A DNA stretch of 64,000 nt from Streptomyces sp. NBC_00289 (GCF_041435115.1 NZ_CP108046.1:9610001-9674000); one strand, 5' to 3'; counted from the first letter of the stretch, positions 7,786 through 16,953 are shown. The notes: generated by a model not told the origin, from the sequence alone. Program-made: numbers and translations.

Positions 7786-9042
7786 ATGCCTTCCGCATCC
7801 GGGACCGCCCCCGGCAAGCTCCCCTTCGTCGTCTGGGTGCTCGCCGCCGGCACGTTCCTGATGGGGACCACCGAGTTCGTCGTCGCAGGCCTGCTGCCGG
7901 AGCTGGCCGGTGACCTCGGAGTCAGCGTCTCCCACGCAGGCCTGCTGATCACCGCCTTCGCCGTCGGCATGATCATCGGTGCGCCGACCATGGCCATGGC
8001 GACCCTGCGCCTTCCCCAGCGCCACACGCTGATCCTGGCCCTGTCCGTGTTCTGCCTCGGCCACCTCGTCGCCGCCCTCAGCACCTCCTTCACGATCGCC
8101 CTCGTCGCCCGCGTCGTCACCGCCCTGGCCACCGGTGCGTTCTGGTCCGTCGGCTTCGTCGTCGCCACCACCGCCGCCGGGCCGCACAACGCCACCCGCG
8201 CCACGGGCGTCATGATCGGCGGCCTGACCCTGGCCAACGTCGTCGGCGTGCCGATCGGCTCCTTCGCCGGCCAGTTCACCGGCTGGCGCGGCCCCTTCTG
8301 GGCCCTGGCCGCTCTCTCCGGGCTTGCCGCCGTGTTCATCGGCCGCTTCATCCCCGCCAACGGGCAGCGCGCGGAGGTGTCCATCGGGTCCGAGGTCCGG
8401 GCTCTGCGTCAGGGCCGGCTGTGGCTGGCGCTCGGCGCCGCGACGCTGATCATGGGTGGTGTCCTGGCGACGTACACCTATGTCACGCCGCTGCTGACCG
8501 ACCGCGCGGGCATCCCGGCAGGCGCCGTACCGCTCGTCCTCATCGCCTTCGGCGTCGGCGCCCTGGGCGGCACCACCACCGGGGGGCGGCTGGGCGACCG
8601 ACGTCCGATGGCCACCACCATCACGGCCGCCGCGGCCACCGCCCTGGTCCTGCTCCTGATGATCCCGCTGTCAGGCAACCCGGTGACGGCCACCCTTCTC
8701 GTCTTCCTCATGGGACTGACCGGCTTCACGGTCAACCCGGTCGTCACCGCCCTCGCCATGCGCTTCGCCGGTGACGCCCCCACCCTCACCTCGGCGCTGA
8801 CCACCTCCGCCTTCAACGTCGGTGTCGCCGCCGGTTCGGCGGTCGCCGGTTCGGCCCTGGACTCCTCCCTCGGCCTGACGGGCCCGCCTCTGGTCGGCAC
8901 CGTCACAGCGGCCCTCACCCTGCTGCCCCTGATCGCCCTCGCCGTCCACGGCTCGTCTCACAAGGGTCGGATCGTGGCCCAGGGCAGGGCTCTCACCCAC
9001 GCGCCACGCGATGAACCCGCGCAGGTGCCGTCGCAGTACTGA
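7786..9042 (+). CDS. MFS transporter, DHA1 family (drug/arabinose efflux type)
   Basis: A 418-residue integral membrane protein with about 12 hydrophobic segments. The first helix carries GTFLMGTTEFVVAGLLPELA, characteristic of the AraJ/CmlR-type DHA1 exporters. The cytoplasmic loop after helix 2 is short (LRLPQRHT), and the motif-C-like GVPIGSFAGQFTGWRGPFWAL lies in the middle of the first half. The ATG at 7786 has a strong AAGGAGAG site 9 nt upstream, so the longer frame starting at 7552 is not used. It probably exports a small hydrophobic compound handled by the neighbouring dehydrogenases; the substrate is unknown. Confidence 0.9.
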   Translation: MPSASGTAPGKLPFVVWVLAAGTFLMGTTEFVVAGLLPELAGDLGVSVSHAGLLITAFAVGMIIGAPTMAMATLRLPQRHTLILALSVFCLGHLVAALSTSFTIALVARVVTALATGAFWSVGFVVATTAAGPHNATRATGVMIGGLTLANVVGVPIGSFAGQFTGWRGPFWALAALSGLAAVFIGRFIPANGQRAEVSIGSEVRALRQGRLWLALGAATLIMGGVLATYTYVTPLLTDRAGIPAGAVPLVLIAFGVGALGGTTTGGRLGDRRPMATTITAAAATALVLLLMIPLSGNPVTATLLVFLMGLTGFTVNPVVTALAMRFAGDAPTLTSALTTSAFNVGVAAGSAVAGSALDSSLGLTGPPLVGTVTAALTLLPLIALAVHGSSHKGRIVAQGRALTHAPRDEPAQVPSQY

Positions 9043-9120
9043 CTCACGCCCGGATCCGCGCACCGACGCGAATCCGACGGCGTACCAGCAAGCGAGAGAA
9101 CTCCGCACTGACCGAGCAGC

Positions 9121-9300
9121 GCAGCCGTCACCGGGAAGGTGGCCTTCGTGACCGAAGCCGACTCCGGCACCGGCCGCTTCGCCGTCGCCCGCACAGGCGC
9201 CGGCAACGCCCTCGCCGACCGGTCCTCGAACGGTCCGCGGCAGACCGCACGGCGCATCGGGGAGTCGCTCGTCCAAGCAGCCCCAGTAGCACTCGCCCCG
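9121..9300 (+). pseudogene. SDR N-terminal relic
   Basis: In one frame the DNA reads TGKVAFVTEADSGTGRF, then NALADRS and RQTARRIGE, spaced like the beta1-alphaB-beta2-alphaC start of a classical SDR. The first Gly of the TGxxxGxG motif has become Glu and several residues are missing, then homology stops. The frame runs into the start of the intact SDR at 9333. It is a decayed SDR copy, perhaps from an old tandem duplication or replacement. Confidence 0.6.
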
Positions 9301-9332
9301 CCCGCATCTCAGCGCTCGAAGGGACAACCGAC

Positions 9333-10100
9333 ATGAACCCCCGTTACGACTTCACCGGCCAGGTCGCTCTCGTCACCGGGGCGGGAGCCGGCATGGGCCT
9401 GGCAACCGCCCGCGCGTTCGCCGAGTCCGGAGCGGCCGTCGCCCTCACCGACATCGACGAAGCGGCCCTGAACGCAGCCGCCAAGGAACTCACCGCCGCC
9501 GGCCACCAAGTCCTCGCCCTCACCTGTGACGTCAGTGACGAGGACCAGGTCGCCGCCGCCGTCGACCGCACCGTGGAGACTCTCGGCCGCCTGGACATGG
9601 CCTACAACAACGCCGGCATCCAGATCCCGCCCAGCGATGCCGCCGACGAACCCGCCGAACGGTTCGACCGCGTCAACGCCATCAACCTGCGCGGCGTGTG
9701 GGCCTGCATGAAGCACGAACTGCGGCACATGCGGGCCCAGGGCAGCGGAGCCGTCGTCAACTGTTCCTCCCTCGGCGGCCTCGTCGGCCTCCCGGGACGG
9801 GCCTCCTACCACGCCTCCAAGCACGGCGTCATCGGCCTGACCACCAGCGCGGCCCTCGAATACGCCCCCCGCGGCATCCGCGTCAACGCCGTCTGCCCCG
9901 GCACCATCGACACCCCCATGGTCAGCGACATGATCGACAAGGGGGAGCTCGACCGCGCCGAGGCCGAAGCCAATCAACCCATCAACCGGCTCGGCACCGC
10001 TGAGGAGATCGCCCAGGCCGTCCTGTGGCTGTGCAGCCCCGGATCCGGCTTCGTCGTCGGCGTCGCCCTCCCGGTGGATGGCGGCTACGTGGCCCGCTAG
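9333..10100 (+). CDS. SDR family oxidoreductase (classical)
   Basis: A 255-residue classical short-chain dehydrogenase with all landmarks: TGAGAGMG at residues 15-22, an NNAG block at 92-95, catalytic serines at 145-146, Y159 and K163, and the C-terminal GYVAR end seen in glucose-1-dehydrogenase-like members. An Asp at the end of beta2 (LTDID) suggests NAD rather than NADP. Cytosolic; the substrate cannot be predicted. It is the last gene of the plus-strand oxidoreductase run, directly after a degraded SDR copy. Confidence 0.9.
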   Translation: MNPRYDFTGQVALVTGAGAGMGLATARAFAESGAAVALTDIDEAALNAAAKELTAAGHQVLALTCDVSDEDQVAAAVDRTVETLGRLDMAYNNAGIQIPPSDAADEPAERFDRVNAINLRGVWACMKHELRHMRAQGSGAVVNCSSLGGLVGLPGRASYHASKHGVIGLTTSAALEYAPRGIRVNAVCPGTIDTPMVSDMIDKGELDRAEAEANQPINRLGTAEEIAQAVLWLCSPGSGFVVGVALPVDGGYVAR

Positions 10101-10448
10101 GACAGCCCACGCAGGAGGGCCGTATCAGCCAACTGGTCGAAGCGGACGGTCAGTCGGCAAGGCACAACGAAGTGGCGAGTGACGTGACACCCGCACAACC
10201 GAGGAGGCGGCGTGCCTCTTCACGCGCGAAAGTGCCCCCGATCGTGCCGCCAAGTCAATCCTGACGAAGCGTGAGAGGGGGAGGAAAGTCTCCCTGCCAC
10301 GAGCGTTGCCGGTGGTGCGAGACTCCCGGATGTGACCAGTCGCCGCCGCCAAGGCGCGCGGTTGCCCGGTTGTCCGCGGTGACGACGATCCCGTCTCCCG
10401 TCCCGCTGTTGTGTACGGCCGATCCGTCCGCGATACGAAGGCGTACGT
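10101..10448. other. Intergenic region upstream of molybdoenzyme operon
   Basis: About 350 bases. A GAAGG ribosome-binding site lies 7 nt before the ATG at 10449. The minus strand holds a 75-codon open frame (10482 to 10255) with a patch reading YVRLRIADGSAVHNSG that looks coding-like, but it overlaps the start of the operon's first gene and matches no family I recognise. The promoter for the operon must lie here; no clear -10/-35 was identified. Confidence 0.4.
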
Positions 10449-11099
10449 ATGTCCACTGAACTCCCTGAGTCTGCCGCTCCACCCCCCACCGGAGCCGGCG
10501 AGCCCTCCCCGGCGCCCAGTCGGCGCACCTTCATCGCCACCAGCACCGCGGTCGGTGGCGCGGTGGTCGCGGGCGGTGTGATCGGAGGGACATCCCTCGT
10601 CGGCCCGGAGGAGGCGGCGGCCGCTGAGACGCCGCCGTCCGGCCGTGTCTCCCCGACGGTCAACGGCACTCGCCACACCGTCACGGTCGACAACCGCACG
10701 TCGCTGCTTGACCTGCTGCGCGAGCACTTCGGACTCACGGGCTCGAAGAAGGGCTGCAACGCCGGGGCCTGCGGTGCGTGCACGGTCCTGGTCGACGGGC
10801 AGCGGCACAACGCCTGCCTGACACTCGCCGTCCGGCTGGAGGGGGCCGAGGTCACCACGATCGAGGGCCTGGCCGACGGTGACGAACTCCACCCGCTGCA
10901 GCAGGCGTTCATCGACCAGGACGCCTTCCAGTGCGGCTACTGCACCCCCGGCCAGATCGTCTCGGGCGTCGGCTGTGTGCAAGAGGGCCACACCGGCTCG
11001 CCCGAGGAGATCCGCGAGTGGATGAGCGGCAACATCTGCCGCTGCGGCTGTTACGTCAAGATCGTGCGCGCGGTCGAGCAGACCGCGGGCCGGAAGTGA
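10449..11099 (+). CDS. Exported (2Fe-2S) subunit of molybdenum hydroxylase (PaoA/YagT-like)
   Basis: A 216-residue protein. A Tat signal peptide has the twin-arginine motif SRRTFIA at about residues 23-29 followed by a long Ala/Gly/Val hydrophobic core. The ferredoxin-like domain (about 65-140) binds one 2Fe-2S cluster (GCNAGACGACTVLVDG then NAC). The helical domain binds the second (CGYCTPGQI and NICRCGCY). It transfers electrons from the molybdenum site to FAD in a xanthine-oxidase-family enzyme. The Tat signal means the folded holoenzyme is exported, as for E. coli periplasmic aldehyde oxidoreductase PaoABC. It is followed 12 bp later by the FAD subunit. Confidence 0.93.
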   Translation: MSTELPESAAPPPTGAGEPSPAPSRRTFIATSTAVGGAVVAGGVIGGTSLVGPEEAAAAETPPSGRVSPTVNGTRHTVTVDNRTSLLDLLREHFGLTGSKKGCNAGACGACTVLVDGQRHNACLTLAVRLEGAEVTTIEGLADGDELHPLQQAFIDQDAFQCGYCTPGQIVSGVGCVQEGHTGSPEEIREWMSGNICRCGCYVKIVRAVEQTAGRK

Positions 11100-11111
11100 G
11101 GATCGGCCGCC

Positions 11112-12092
11112 ATGCATCCCTTCTCCTACACCCGCGTCTCCGACACCCGTGAGGCCGTCACCGCGGGCAGCCGCGGCGGCCGCTACATCGCCGGAGGCAC
11201 CACGCTGGTCGACCTGATGCGCGAGACGGTCGAGTGTCCCGAGTCGCTGGTCGACATCACGGGTCTGCCGCTGCGCGAGATCACCGTCACCGAGCGCGGC
11301 GGGCTGCGCGTCGGCGCCCTGGTGACCATGTCCGAGGCCGCCGCCCACGCCAAGGTGCGCACCTTGTATCCCGTCGTCTCCGAGGCGCTGGAGCTGAGTG
11401 CCTCGGCCCAGCTGCGGAACATGGCGACCATCGGCGGCAACGTCATGCAGCGCACCCGGTGCACGTACTTCCGGGACGTGACAGCTGACTGCAACAAGCG
11501 TGAGCCCGGCTCCGGTTGTGCCGCGCTGCACGGCTTCAACCGCTCCCACGCGATCCTCGGCGCTTCCGACTCCTGCGTGGCCACCCACCCCTCCGACCTC
11601 GCCGTGGCCTTCGCCGCCCTGGAGGCGCGGGTGCGTCTGCTCGGACCCGACGGGGAGCGCCAGGTCCGCTTCGCCGACTTCCTGCTGCGACCGGGCAACA
11701 CCCCGGATCGTGAACAGGCGCTACAGCGGGGCGAGTTGATCACGGCAGTGGAGATCCCCGCCCTTCCGCGTCCGCTGAAGTCCGGCTACCTGAAAGTGCG
11801 TGACCGCCAGTCGTACGAGTTCGCCCTGACCTCGGCAGCCGTCGCGCTGCACATACGCGGCGGGGTGATCCGCGAGGCCAAGGTCGCCGCCGGGGGAGTG
11901 GGCACCGTGCCGTGGAAGCTGCCCGCTGTCGAACGGCACCTTCTCGGCGAACGCCCGTCCGAGGCCCTGTGGGTCGAGGCCGCCGAACGTGCCGCGGACG
12001 GCGCCCGCCATCTCCGGCACAACCGGTTCAAGGTCGAACTGCTGAAGCGGACCGTCGCACGCCAGCTGCGCATCGTAGGAGGTACCAGGTGA
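11112..12092 (+). CDS. FAD-binding subunit of molybdenum hydroxylase (PaoB/YagS-like)
   Basis: A 326-residue CO-dehydrogenase-type flavoprotein subunit. The N-terminal FAD domain has GRYIAGGTTLVDLM (about residues 23-36) and ATIGGNVMQRTRC (about 105-117). A cysteine-bearing insertion follows (RC..., ADC, SGC and DSC within about 45 residues, ending THPSD). In PaoB-like proteins the equivalent loop holds an extra 4Fe-4S cluster, so one is likely here. The C-terminal domain starts near 215 (YLKVRDRQSYEFALTSAA). It has no signal of its own and is probably co-exported with the Tat-tagged small subunit. Its stop overlaps the GTG of the next gene. Confidence 0.93.
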   Translation: MHPFSYTRVSDTREAVTAGSRGGRYIAGGTTLVDLMRETVECPESLVDITGLPLREITVTERGGLRVGALVTMSEAAAHAKVRTLYPVVSEALELSASAQLRNMATIGGNVMQRTRCTYFRDVTADCNKREPGSGCAALHGFNRSHAILGASDSCVATHPSDLAVAFAALEARVRLLGPDGERQVRFADFLLRPGNTPDREQALQRGELITAVEIPALPRPLKSGYLKVRDRQSYEFALTSAAVALHIRGGVIREAKVAAGGVGTVPWKLPAVERHLLGERPSEALWVEAAERAADGARHLRHNRFKVELLKRTVARQLRIVGGTR

Positions 12093-14284
12093 GCCCCCAG
12101 CCGCAGGCAGCCGTCGGCGCGCCGCTGTCCCGGGTGGACGGCCGGCTCAAGGTCACCGGCCAGGCCCTGTACGCCGCCGAGCACGACGTCGACGGGGCCG
12201 TACACGCCGTGATCGTCGACGCCGGCATCGGGCGAGGCCGTATCACCGGCATCGACACCCGCACCGCCGAAGCCCAGCAGGGCGTGCTGAAAGTGATCCA
12301 CCACGGCAACGCGCCGAAGCTGCCGTACCGCGACAACAGTGGGTCGAACAACCCCGAGGGCCGGCGACTTCGCGTCTTCCAGGACGACCGGATCCGCTTC
12401 CACGGCCAGCCGGTCGCCGTGGTGGTGGCCACCACGCTGGAGGCCGCGCAGCACGGTGCGAGTCTGGTCAAGGTCCGTTACGACGCCGAACAGCCCTCGA
12501 CCGACCTCACCAAGGCGGAGCCGGACGAGCCGACCCGTTACGAGCGCGGCGACGCCGAGGCCGCCCTGCACACGGCGGCCGTACGGCTGGACCTGACCTA
12601 CCGCACGGCGCGCAACCACCACAACCCGATGGAGCCGCACGCCACCATCGCCCGCTGGGACGGCGACACGCTCACGGTGTGGGACAAGACCCAGTGGGTG
12701 GTGGGCACCCAGACCGAACTCGCGGCGGTGTTCGGCCTGGAGTTGGACGCGGTGCGGGTCATCTCGCCGTTCGTCGGGGGCGGCTTCGGCACCGCGCTGC
12801 GCTGCTGGCCGCACGTGGTCGTGGCCGCGCTGGCCGCCCGTGAGACGAAGCGTCCGGTCAAGCTCGTTCTGAGCCGCAGGCAGATGTACCTCGGAACCGG
12901 TTACCGGCCCTCGTACGAGTACCGTCTGCGCCTGGGCAGCGACCGGCGCGGCCGACTCACCGCCGCGGTTCACGAGGTGGACGCCGAGACCTCGTCGTAC
13001 GAGAAGTTCACCGAGTCCATCCTGGCGGCCGGGCAGATGCTCTACAGCATGCCGGACGTGAGCCAGAGCTACCGGACGGTGCCCCTGGATCTGCCCACGC
13101 CCCTGTACATGCGCGGCCCCGGCTTCCAGACGGCCTCCTTCGTCATCGAGTCGGCCATGGACGAACTCGCGCACCGCCTCGGCGTCGACCCGATCGAGCT
13201 GCGCCGACGCAACGAACCGAACGAGGACGAGTCGAACGGGTTGCCGTTCTCCACCCGCCGGCTGCGCGAGTGCTACACCGTCGGCGCCCGCGAGTTCGGC
13301 TGGCACCGCCGCAACCCCGAGCCCCGCTCGACGCGTGAGGGGGACTGGCTGATCGGCAGGGGCATGGCCGCCGGCGTCTACGACACCGCGCGCATGCCGG
13401 CCCAGGCCCGGGCCCGCCTCGACGCCGACGGCACCGCCGTGGTGGATGCCGCCGCCACCGACATGGGCCCGGGCACCTACACCTCCCAGACCCAGGTAGC
13501 CGCCGACGCCCTCGGACTGACCATGCGCACGGTCACCTTCCGGCTCGGCGACTCCCTGTTCCCGCCGACCCCACCACACGGCGGCTCGATGACCATGGCC
13601 AGCGTCGGCTCCGCCACCCTCGACGCCTGCAACAAGGTCCGCCGTCAGGCGATCGAACTGGCCGTCCAGGATGGCCAGTCACCGCTGTACGGAGTGCCGA
13701 CCGACGACGTGGTGGTGCGGGGCGGCCGACTGCACGTGAAGGACGATCCCACGCGCGGGGAGACGTACGAGCGGCTGCTGGCCCGCAACGACCGCACCCA
13801 CCTCGAGGCGGACGGCTCCTTCGCGCCGCCCTCGGGGCCCGAGCGGCACTCCTTCTACGGCTACAACGCCACCTTCGCCGAAGTGGCCGTCGACGCGACC
13901 CTCGGACTGGTGCGGGTGCGGCGGGTGCTCGGCGTCTACGACGCGGGCCGCATCATCAGCCCCAAGCTGGCCGACAGCCAGGCACTCGGCGGCATGGTCG
14001 GCGGCATCGGCACGGCCCTCCTTGAGCACACGGTCACCGACCACCGCGACGGCCGCATCGTCAACGCCAACCTGGCCGACTATCTCGTGCCCGTCAGCGC
14101 TGACATCCCCGACCTCAAGGCGATCTATCTCGAAGGCGAGGACCGCGAGGCCGACCCGCTCGGCGTCAAGGGCCTCGGAGAACTCGTGATGATCGGCGTG
14201 GCGCCCGCCATCGCCAACGCCGTCTTCAACGCCACCGGCCGCCGCATCCGCGAACTGCCCATCACCGCCGAGGCGTTGATCTGA
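12089..14284 (+). CDS. Molybdopterin-binding subunit of molybdenum hydroxylase (PaoC/YagR-like)
   Basis: A 731-residue large subunit of the xanthine dehydrogenase/aldehyde oxidase family, binding the molybdopterin cytosine dinucleotide cofactor. The N-terminus has SRVDGRLKVTGQALYAAEH. GGGFGTALR and MRGPGFQTASFVIESAMDELA are cofactor-contact blocks. The catalytic base lies in GVKGLGE with Glu698. The GTG start at 12089 overlaps the previous stop (GTGA) and has a TAGGAGG site at 12076-12082; the longer upstream frame is a shadow of the FAD gene. It hydroxylates aldehydes or N-heterocycles using water; the substrate is unknown. Confidence 0.94.
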   Translation: MSPQPQAAVGAPLSRVDGRLKVTGQALYAAEHDVDGAVHAVIVDAGIGRGRITGIDTRTAEAQQGVLKVIHHGNAPKLPYRDNSGSNNPEGRRLRVFQDDRIRFHGQPVAVVVATTLEAAQHGASLVKVRYDAEQPSTDLTKAEPDEPTRYERGDAEAALHTAAVRLDLTYRTARNHHNPMEPHATIARWDGDTLTVWDKTQWVVGTQTELAAVFGLELDAVRVISPFVGGGFGTALRCWPHVVVAALAARETKRPVKLVLSRRQMYLGTGYRPSYEYRLRLGSDRRGRLTAAVHEVDAETSSYEKFTESILAAGQMLYSMPDVSQSYRTVPLDLPTPLYMRGPGFQTASFVIESAMDELAHRLGVDPIELRRRNEPNEDESNGLPFSTRRLRECYTVGAREFGWHRRNPEPRSTREGDWLIGRGMAAGVYDTARMPAQARARLDADGTAVVDAAATDMGPGTYTSQTQVAADALGLTMRTVTFRLGDSLFPPTPPHGGSMTMASVGSATLDACNKVRRQAIELAVQDGQSPLYGVPTDDVVVRGGRLHVKDDPTRGETYERLLARNDRTHLEADGSFAPPSGPERHSFYGYNATFAEVAVDATLGLVRVRRVLGVYDAGRIISPKLADSQALGGMVGGIGTALLEHTVTDHRDGRIVNANLADYLVPVSADIPDLKAIYLEGEDREADPLGVKGLGELVMIGVAPAIANAVFNATGRRIRELPITAEALI

Positions 14285-14366
14285 CCCACGCACTTCGGTC
14301 CGGCGGAGTGCACACCGCTCGTCCGACCCACGGACATCGGGCCGGCGGAGTGCACACCGCTCGTCC
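14283..14366 (+). repeat. Two 42-bp tandem repeats
   Basis: Two direct copies of a 42-bp unit (14283-14324 and 14325-14366). A 26-bp core, present twice exactly, starts CCGGCGGAGTGCACACCG. It begins at the stop of the molybdopterin subunit gene. Its position inside the operon, between large subunit and maturation factor, suggests recent duplication. No hairpin of note. Confidence 0.75.
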
Positions 14367-14485
14367 GGCAGCCTGCCCCGTCCGGCCGCCGGACTTCCCA
14401 GGGCCGCCGCCACGTGACGCTTTCCCCGGCGTCGTGGCGGCGGCCCGCTCACCCTCCGAACCTGGTCCCGCCGTGGAGAACTGCC

Positions 14486-15616
14486 ATGCTGAACATCGCG
14501 GACACACTGCACCGATGGTGCCGCGAAGCCCGCACCTTCGCCCTGGCCACCGTCGTCGACGTGCACGGCAGCGCACCCTTGCCGGCCGGTACGTCGGTCG
14601 CGGTGGACGAGGACGGCAACGCCGTCGGCAGCGTCTCCGGCGGCTGCGTCGAGGGAGCCGTCTACGAACTGTGCCGACAGGTGCTGCACGACCGCAGCGC
14701 TCCCCAGCGGGCCTGGTTCGGCTACTCCGACGACGACGCCTTCGCCGTCGGCCTGACCTGCGGCGGTGAACTCGACGTCTTCGTCCAACGCATCGATCCC
14801 GCGGCCCAGCCGCACCTGTCCACGGCCCTCTCCGAGATCACCCAGGGGCTGCCGGTCGCCGTGGCACAAGTCGTGGACGGCCCGGAGCGCCTCCTCGGCT
14901 CCACGCTGAGCGTGCCCGGCGGTGGCCGCCCCGCCCACGGGCGCGTGGACGGCGGCCCGGCGGACCGGGCGGTGGCCGACCGGGCCAGGGCCCTGCTGCG
15001 GGCCGGCCGCACCGCCCGCGTCGACATCGGCGGAACCGGGGACGGATGCCCCGAACGGCTGTCCGTCCTCGTCCACGCGCACGCGTCCCGGCCACGCCTG
15101 CTGGTCTTCGGCGCGGTCGACTTCGCCGCCGCCCTCAGCCAGGCCGGACGCCTCCTGGGCTACCACGTCACCGTCTGCGACGCCCGCCCCGTCTTCGCCA
15201 CGACCGCACGCTTCCCCCACGCGGACGAGGTGGTGGTCGACTGGCCCCACCGCTACCTGCAGCGCACCGACGTGGACGAGCGCACCGCCGTATGCGTCCT
15301 CACGCACGACGCCAAGTTCGACATCCCCCTGCTGCGCCTGGCCCTCGACCTGCCCGTCGCCTACGTGGGGGCCATGGGCTCCCGGCGCACCCACGACGAG
15401 CGCCTGCGGCTCCTGCGCCAGGAGGGCGTCACGCAAGAGGAGTTGGCGCGGCTGCGTTCCCCCATCGGCCTCGACCTCGGAGCCCGCACACCCGAGGAGA
15501 CGGCCGTCTCCATCACCGCGGAGATCATCGCCCAGGCCAACCAGGGCACGGGCCGGCCCCTGACCCAGATCACCGGCCCGATCCACCGGCCGCCGGGGCT
15601 GATGACCTACCGGTAG
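14486..15616 (+). CDS. XdhC/CoxI family molybdenum cofactor maturation protein (PaoD-like)
   Basis: A 376-residue XdhC family protein. The N-terminal XdhC/CoxI domain has VVDVHGSAPLPAGTSVAV and SGGCVEGAVYELCRQVL (about residues 20-75). The C-terminal Rossmann-like domain (about 205-360) has LLVFGAVDFAAALSQAGRLLG and YVGAMGSRRTHDERL. Family members bind the molybdenum cofactor, sulfurate or cytidylylate it with partners, and insert it into the large subunit. The ATG at 14486 follows TGGAGA. Its place as fourth gene mirrors paoD after paoABC. It is cytosolic and not part of the final exported enzyme. Confidence 0.92.
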   Translation: MLNIADTLHRWCREARTFALATVVDVHGSAPLPAGTSVAVDEDGNAVGSVSGGCVEGAVYELCRQVLHDRSAPQRAWFGYSDDDAFAVGLTCGGELDVFVQRIDPAAQPHLSTALSEITQGLPVAVAQVVDGPERLLGSTLSVPGGGRPAHGRVDGGPADRAVADRARALLRAGRTARVDIGGTGDGCPERLSVLVHAHASRPRLLVFGAVDFAAALSQAGRLLGYHVTVCDARPVFATTARFPHADEVVVDWPHRYLQRTDVDERTAVCVLTHDAKFDIPLLRLALDLPVAYVGAMGSRRTHDERLRLLRQEGVTQEELARLRSPIGLDLGARTPEETAVSITAEIIAQANQGTGRPLTQITGPIHRPPGLMTYR

Positions 15617-15687
15617 GCGGGCCTCAGCGAGTACCGAGCGACAAAACCAGGTCGACGTGGTTCAGTGCCGTACGCGATCATGCGTTC

Positions 15688-16194
15688 ATGCCCCTGAAAG
15701 ACACCCTTGCCCGAGTCGACGCAGACCTGGCCGCCGGCCGGGTCCCCGTCGCGCGCCAGCGACTGCGCGGGCTCGTGTCGTCCTTCCCGAACGACCTGAC
15801 GCTTCGCCGGCGCCTGGCCGAGGCGTACCGCCTGTACGGAGAGCCTGCGGAAGCGGGCCGCTGGATGTATCTCGAACAGGACAGGGACGCAGCTGAGACC
15901 TCCGCCTTCGAGGCGCGATACCACACAGCTCAGCAGCGTATGCGGGCACTTGCCTGGCAAGGCCGTGAGTCGCTTGCCCGAACGGCCTTTGCCAGAGAGC
16001 AATTGGCAGCAGCACGAGCAGCCTGCTCCGACGCCATGGGGCGCCCCGTCGACTGGGACACGGTGTCATCCGACGAGAAGGAAGACAGCAGGCGAAACGC
16101 CTTCGCCGACTTCCTGGCAGGGGCAGGATGTCTGGTGGCGGCCCTGGTGTTCCTCGCGATCTGGGTGAACGGACTCGTTGCCCTCTTCAGCTGA
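15688..16194 (+). CDS. DUF6584 family protein
   Basis: A 168-residue protein. Residues 1-130 are helical with TPR-like spacing (RQRLRGLVSSFPNDLTLRRRLAEAYRLYGEPAEAGRW, broken here into its helices). The C-terminus ends in one hydrophobic segment (about 145-165, AALVFLAIWVNGLVALF), a probable membrane anchor. This matches the Streptomyces DUF6584 family; its role is unknown. The longer open frame from 15046 is a shadow of the XdhC gene. It stands between the molybdoenzyme operon and a lipoprotein and is not clearly in either transcription unit. Confidence 0.8.
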   Translation: MPLKDTLARVDADLAAGRVPVARQRLRGLVSSFPNDLTLRRRLAEAYRLYGEPAEAGRWMYLEQDRDAAETSAFEARYHTAQQRMRALAWQGRESLARTAFAREQLAAARAACSDAMGRPVDWDTVSSDEKEDSRRNAFADFLAGAGCLVAALVFLAIWVNGLVALFS

Positions 16195-16317
16195 ATCAGG
16201 TCACCGGGGGCTTCGTCGTACGGAACACCCTTTCGTGTTGCGGGAACGCCACTCTGCCTCCGAGCCTCCCGCGAACCACGCATGATGCTCACTCAGCTCG
16301 GATCACTGGGGGACACC

Positions 16318-16953
16318 ATGCACACCCGCACCGCCGCAGCCGCAGTGGCCATCGCAGCACTGCTCACACTCACCGCCTGCGAAGGCGCCGACACGAGCAG
16401 CGGCTCCAGCAAGGGTCGCAGCAGCCAGGACGCCAACGACAAGGCGAGCACCGGCAACGACGCGGCGAAGACCGACACCGCCAAGCTGCCGGACATGACA
16501 GGCAAGGGCCTCCAATCCGCGCAGGATGAGGCCCAAGAAGCAGGGTTCTACAGCCTCACTTCCCACGACGCGCTCGGCCGCGACCGCATGCAGGCCTTCG
16601 ACCGCAACTGGCAGGTCTGCTCCCAGACCCCGACGGCCGGCCAGCACCCAACCGACACGAGGGTCGACTTCGCCACGGTCAAGCTCGAAGAGGACTGCCC
16701 GGCCAAGGACGAGGGGACAGCTCAGGAGGCCGCCGGAAGCACGATGCCCGACTTCAAGGGCAAAGCCGTCAAAGTCGCCCGCCGGGCGCTCGACAGCTCC
16801 ACGAGCATCACCGTCAGGGACTCTTCCGGGCAGGACCGCATGGTGCTCTTGGAGTCGAACTGGCAGGTGTGTTCACAGGAGCCGCCCGCCGGCGCCAAGC
16901 TCGACGGCCGGCCCGTCACGCTGGCCGCAGTCAAGTTCGGGGAGTCCTGCTGA
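16318..16953 (+). CDS. PASTA-domain-containing lipoprotein
   Basis: A 211-residue lipoprotein. The signal peptide ends LTLTAC with Cys21 as the lipidation site, then a Ser/Lys/Asp-rich linker. Two PASTA-like repeats follow (about 55-125 and 140-211). Each starts with a D(M/F)xGK motif and ends in a NWQVCSQxPxAG block, and each holds a pair of cysteines that could form a disulfide. PASTA domains bind muropeptides or other cell-wall material. The ATG at 16318 follows a GGGGGA site. It is probably at the outer membrane face as a wall-interacting or sensory protein. No obvious operon partner. Confidence 0.85.
   Translation: MHTRTAAAAVAIAALLTLTACEGADTSSGSSKGRSSQDANDKASTGNDAAKTDTAKLPDMTGKGLQSAQDEAQEAGFYSLTSHDALGRDRMQAFDRNWQVCSQTPTAGQHPTDTRVDFATVKLEEDCPAKDEGTAQEAAGSTMPDFKGKAVKVARRALDSSTSITVRDSSGQDRMVLLESNWQVCSQEPPAGAKLDGRPVTLAAVKFGESC

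Noticed and set aside
10255..10482. 75-codon minus-strand frame with protein-like patch
   Set aside because: Overlaps the start of the 2Fe-2S subunit gene and has no family match or ribosome-binding site.
11786..13579. 597-codon minus-strand open frame
   Set aside because: Composition is Gly/Val/Arg-rich and it is antisense to the clear molybdopterin subunit gene.
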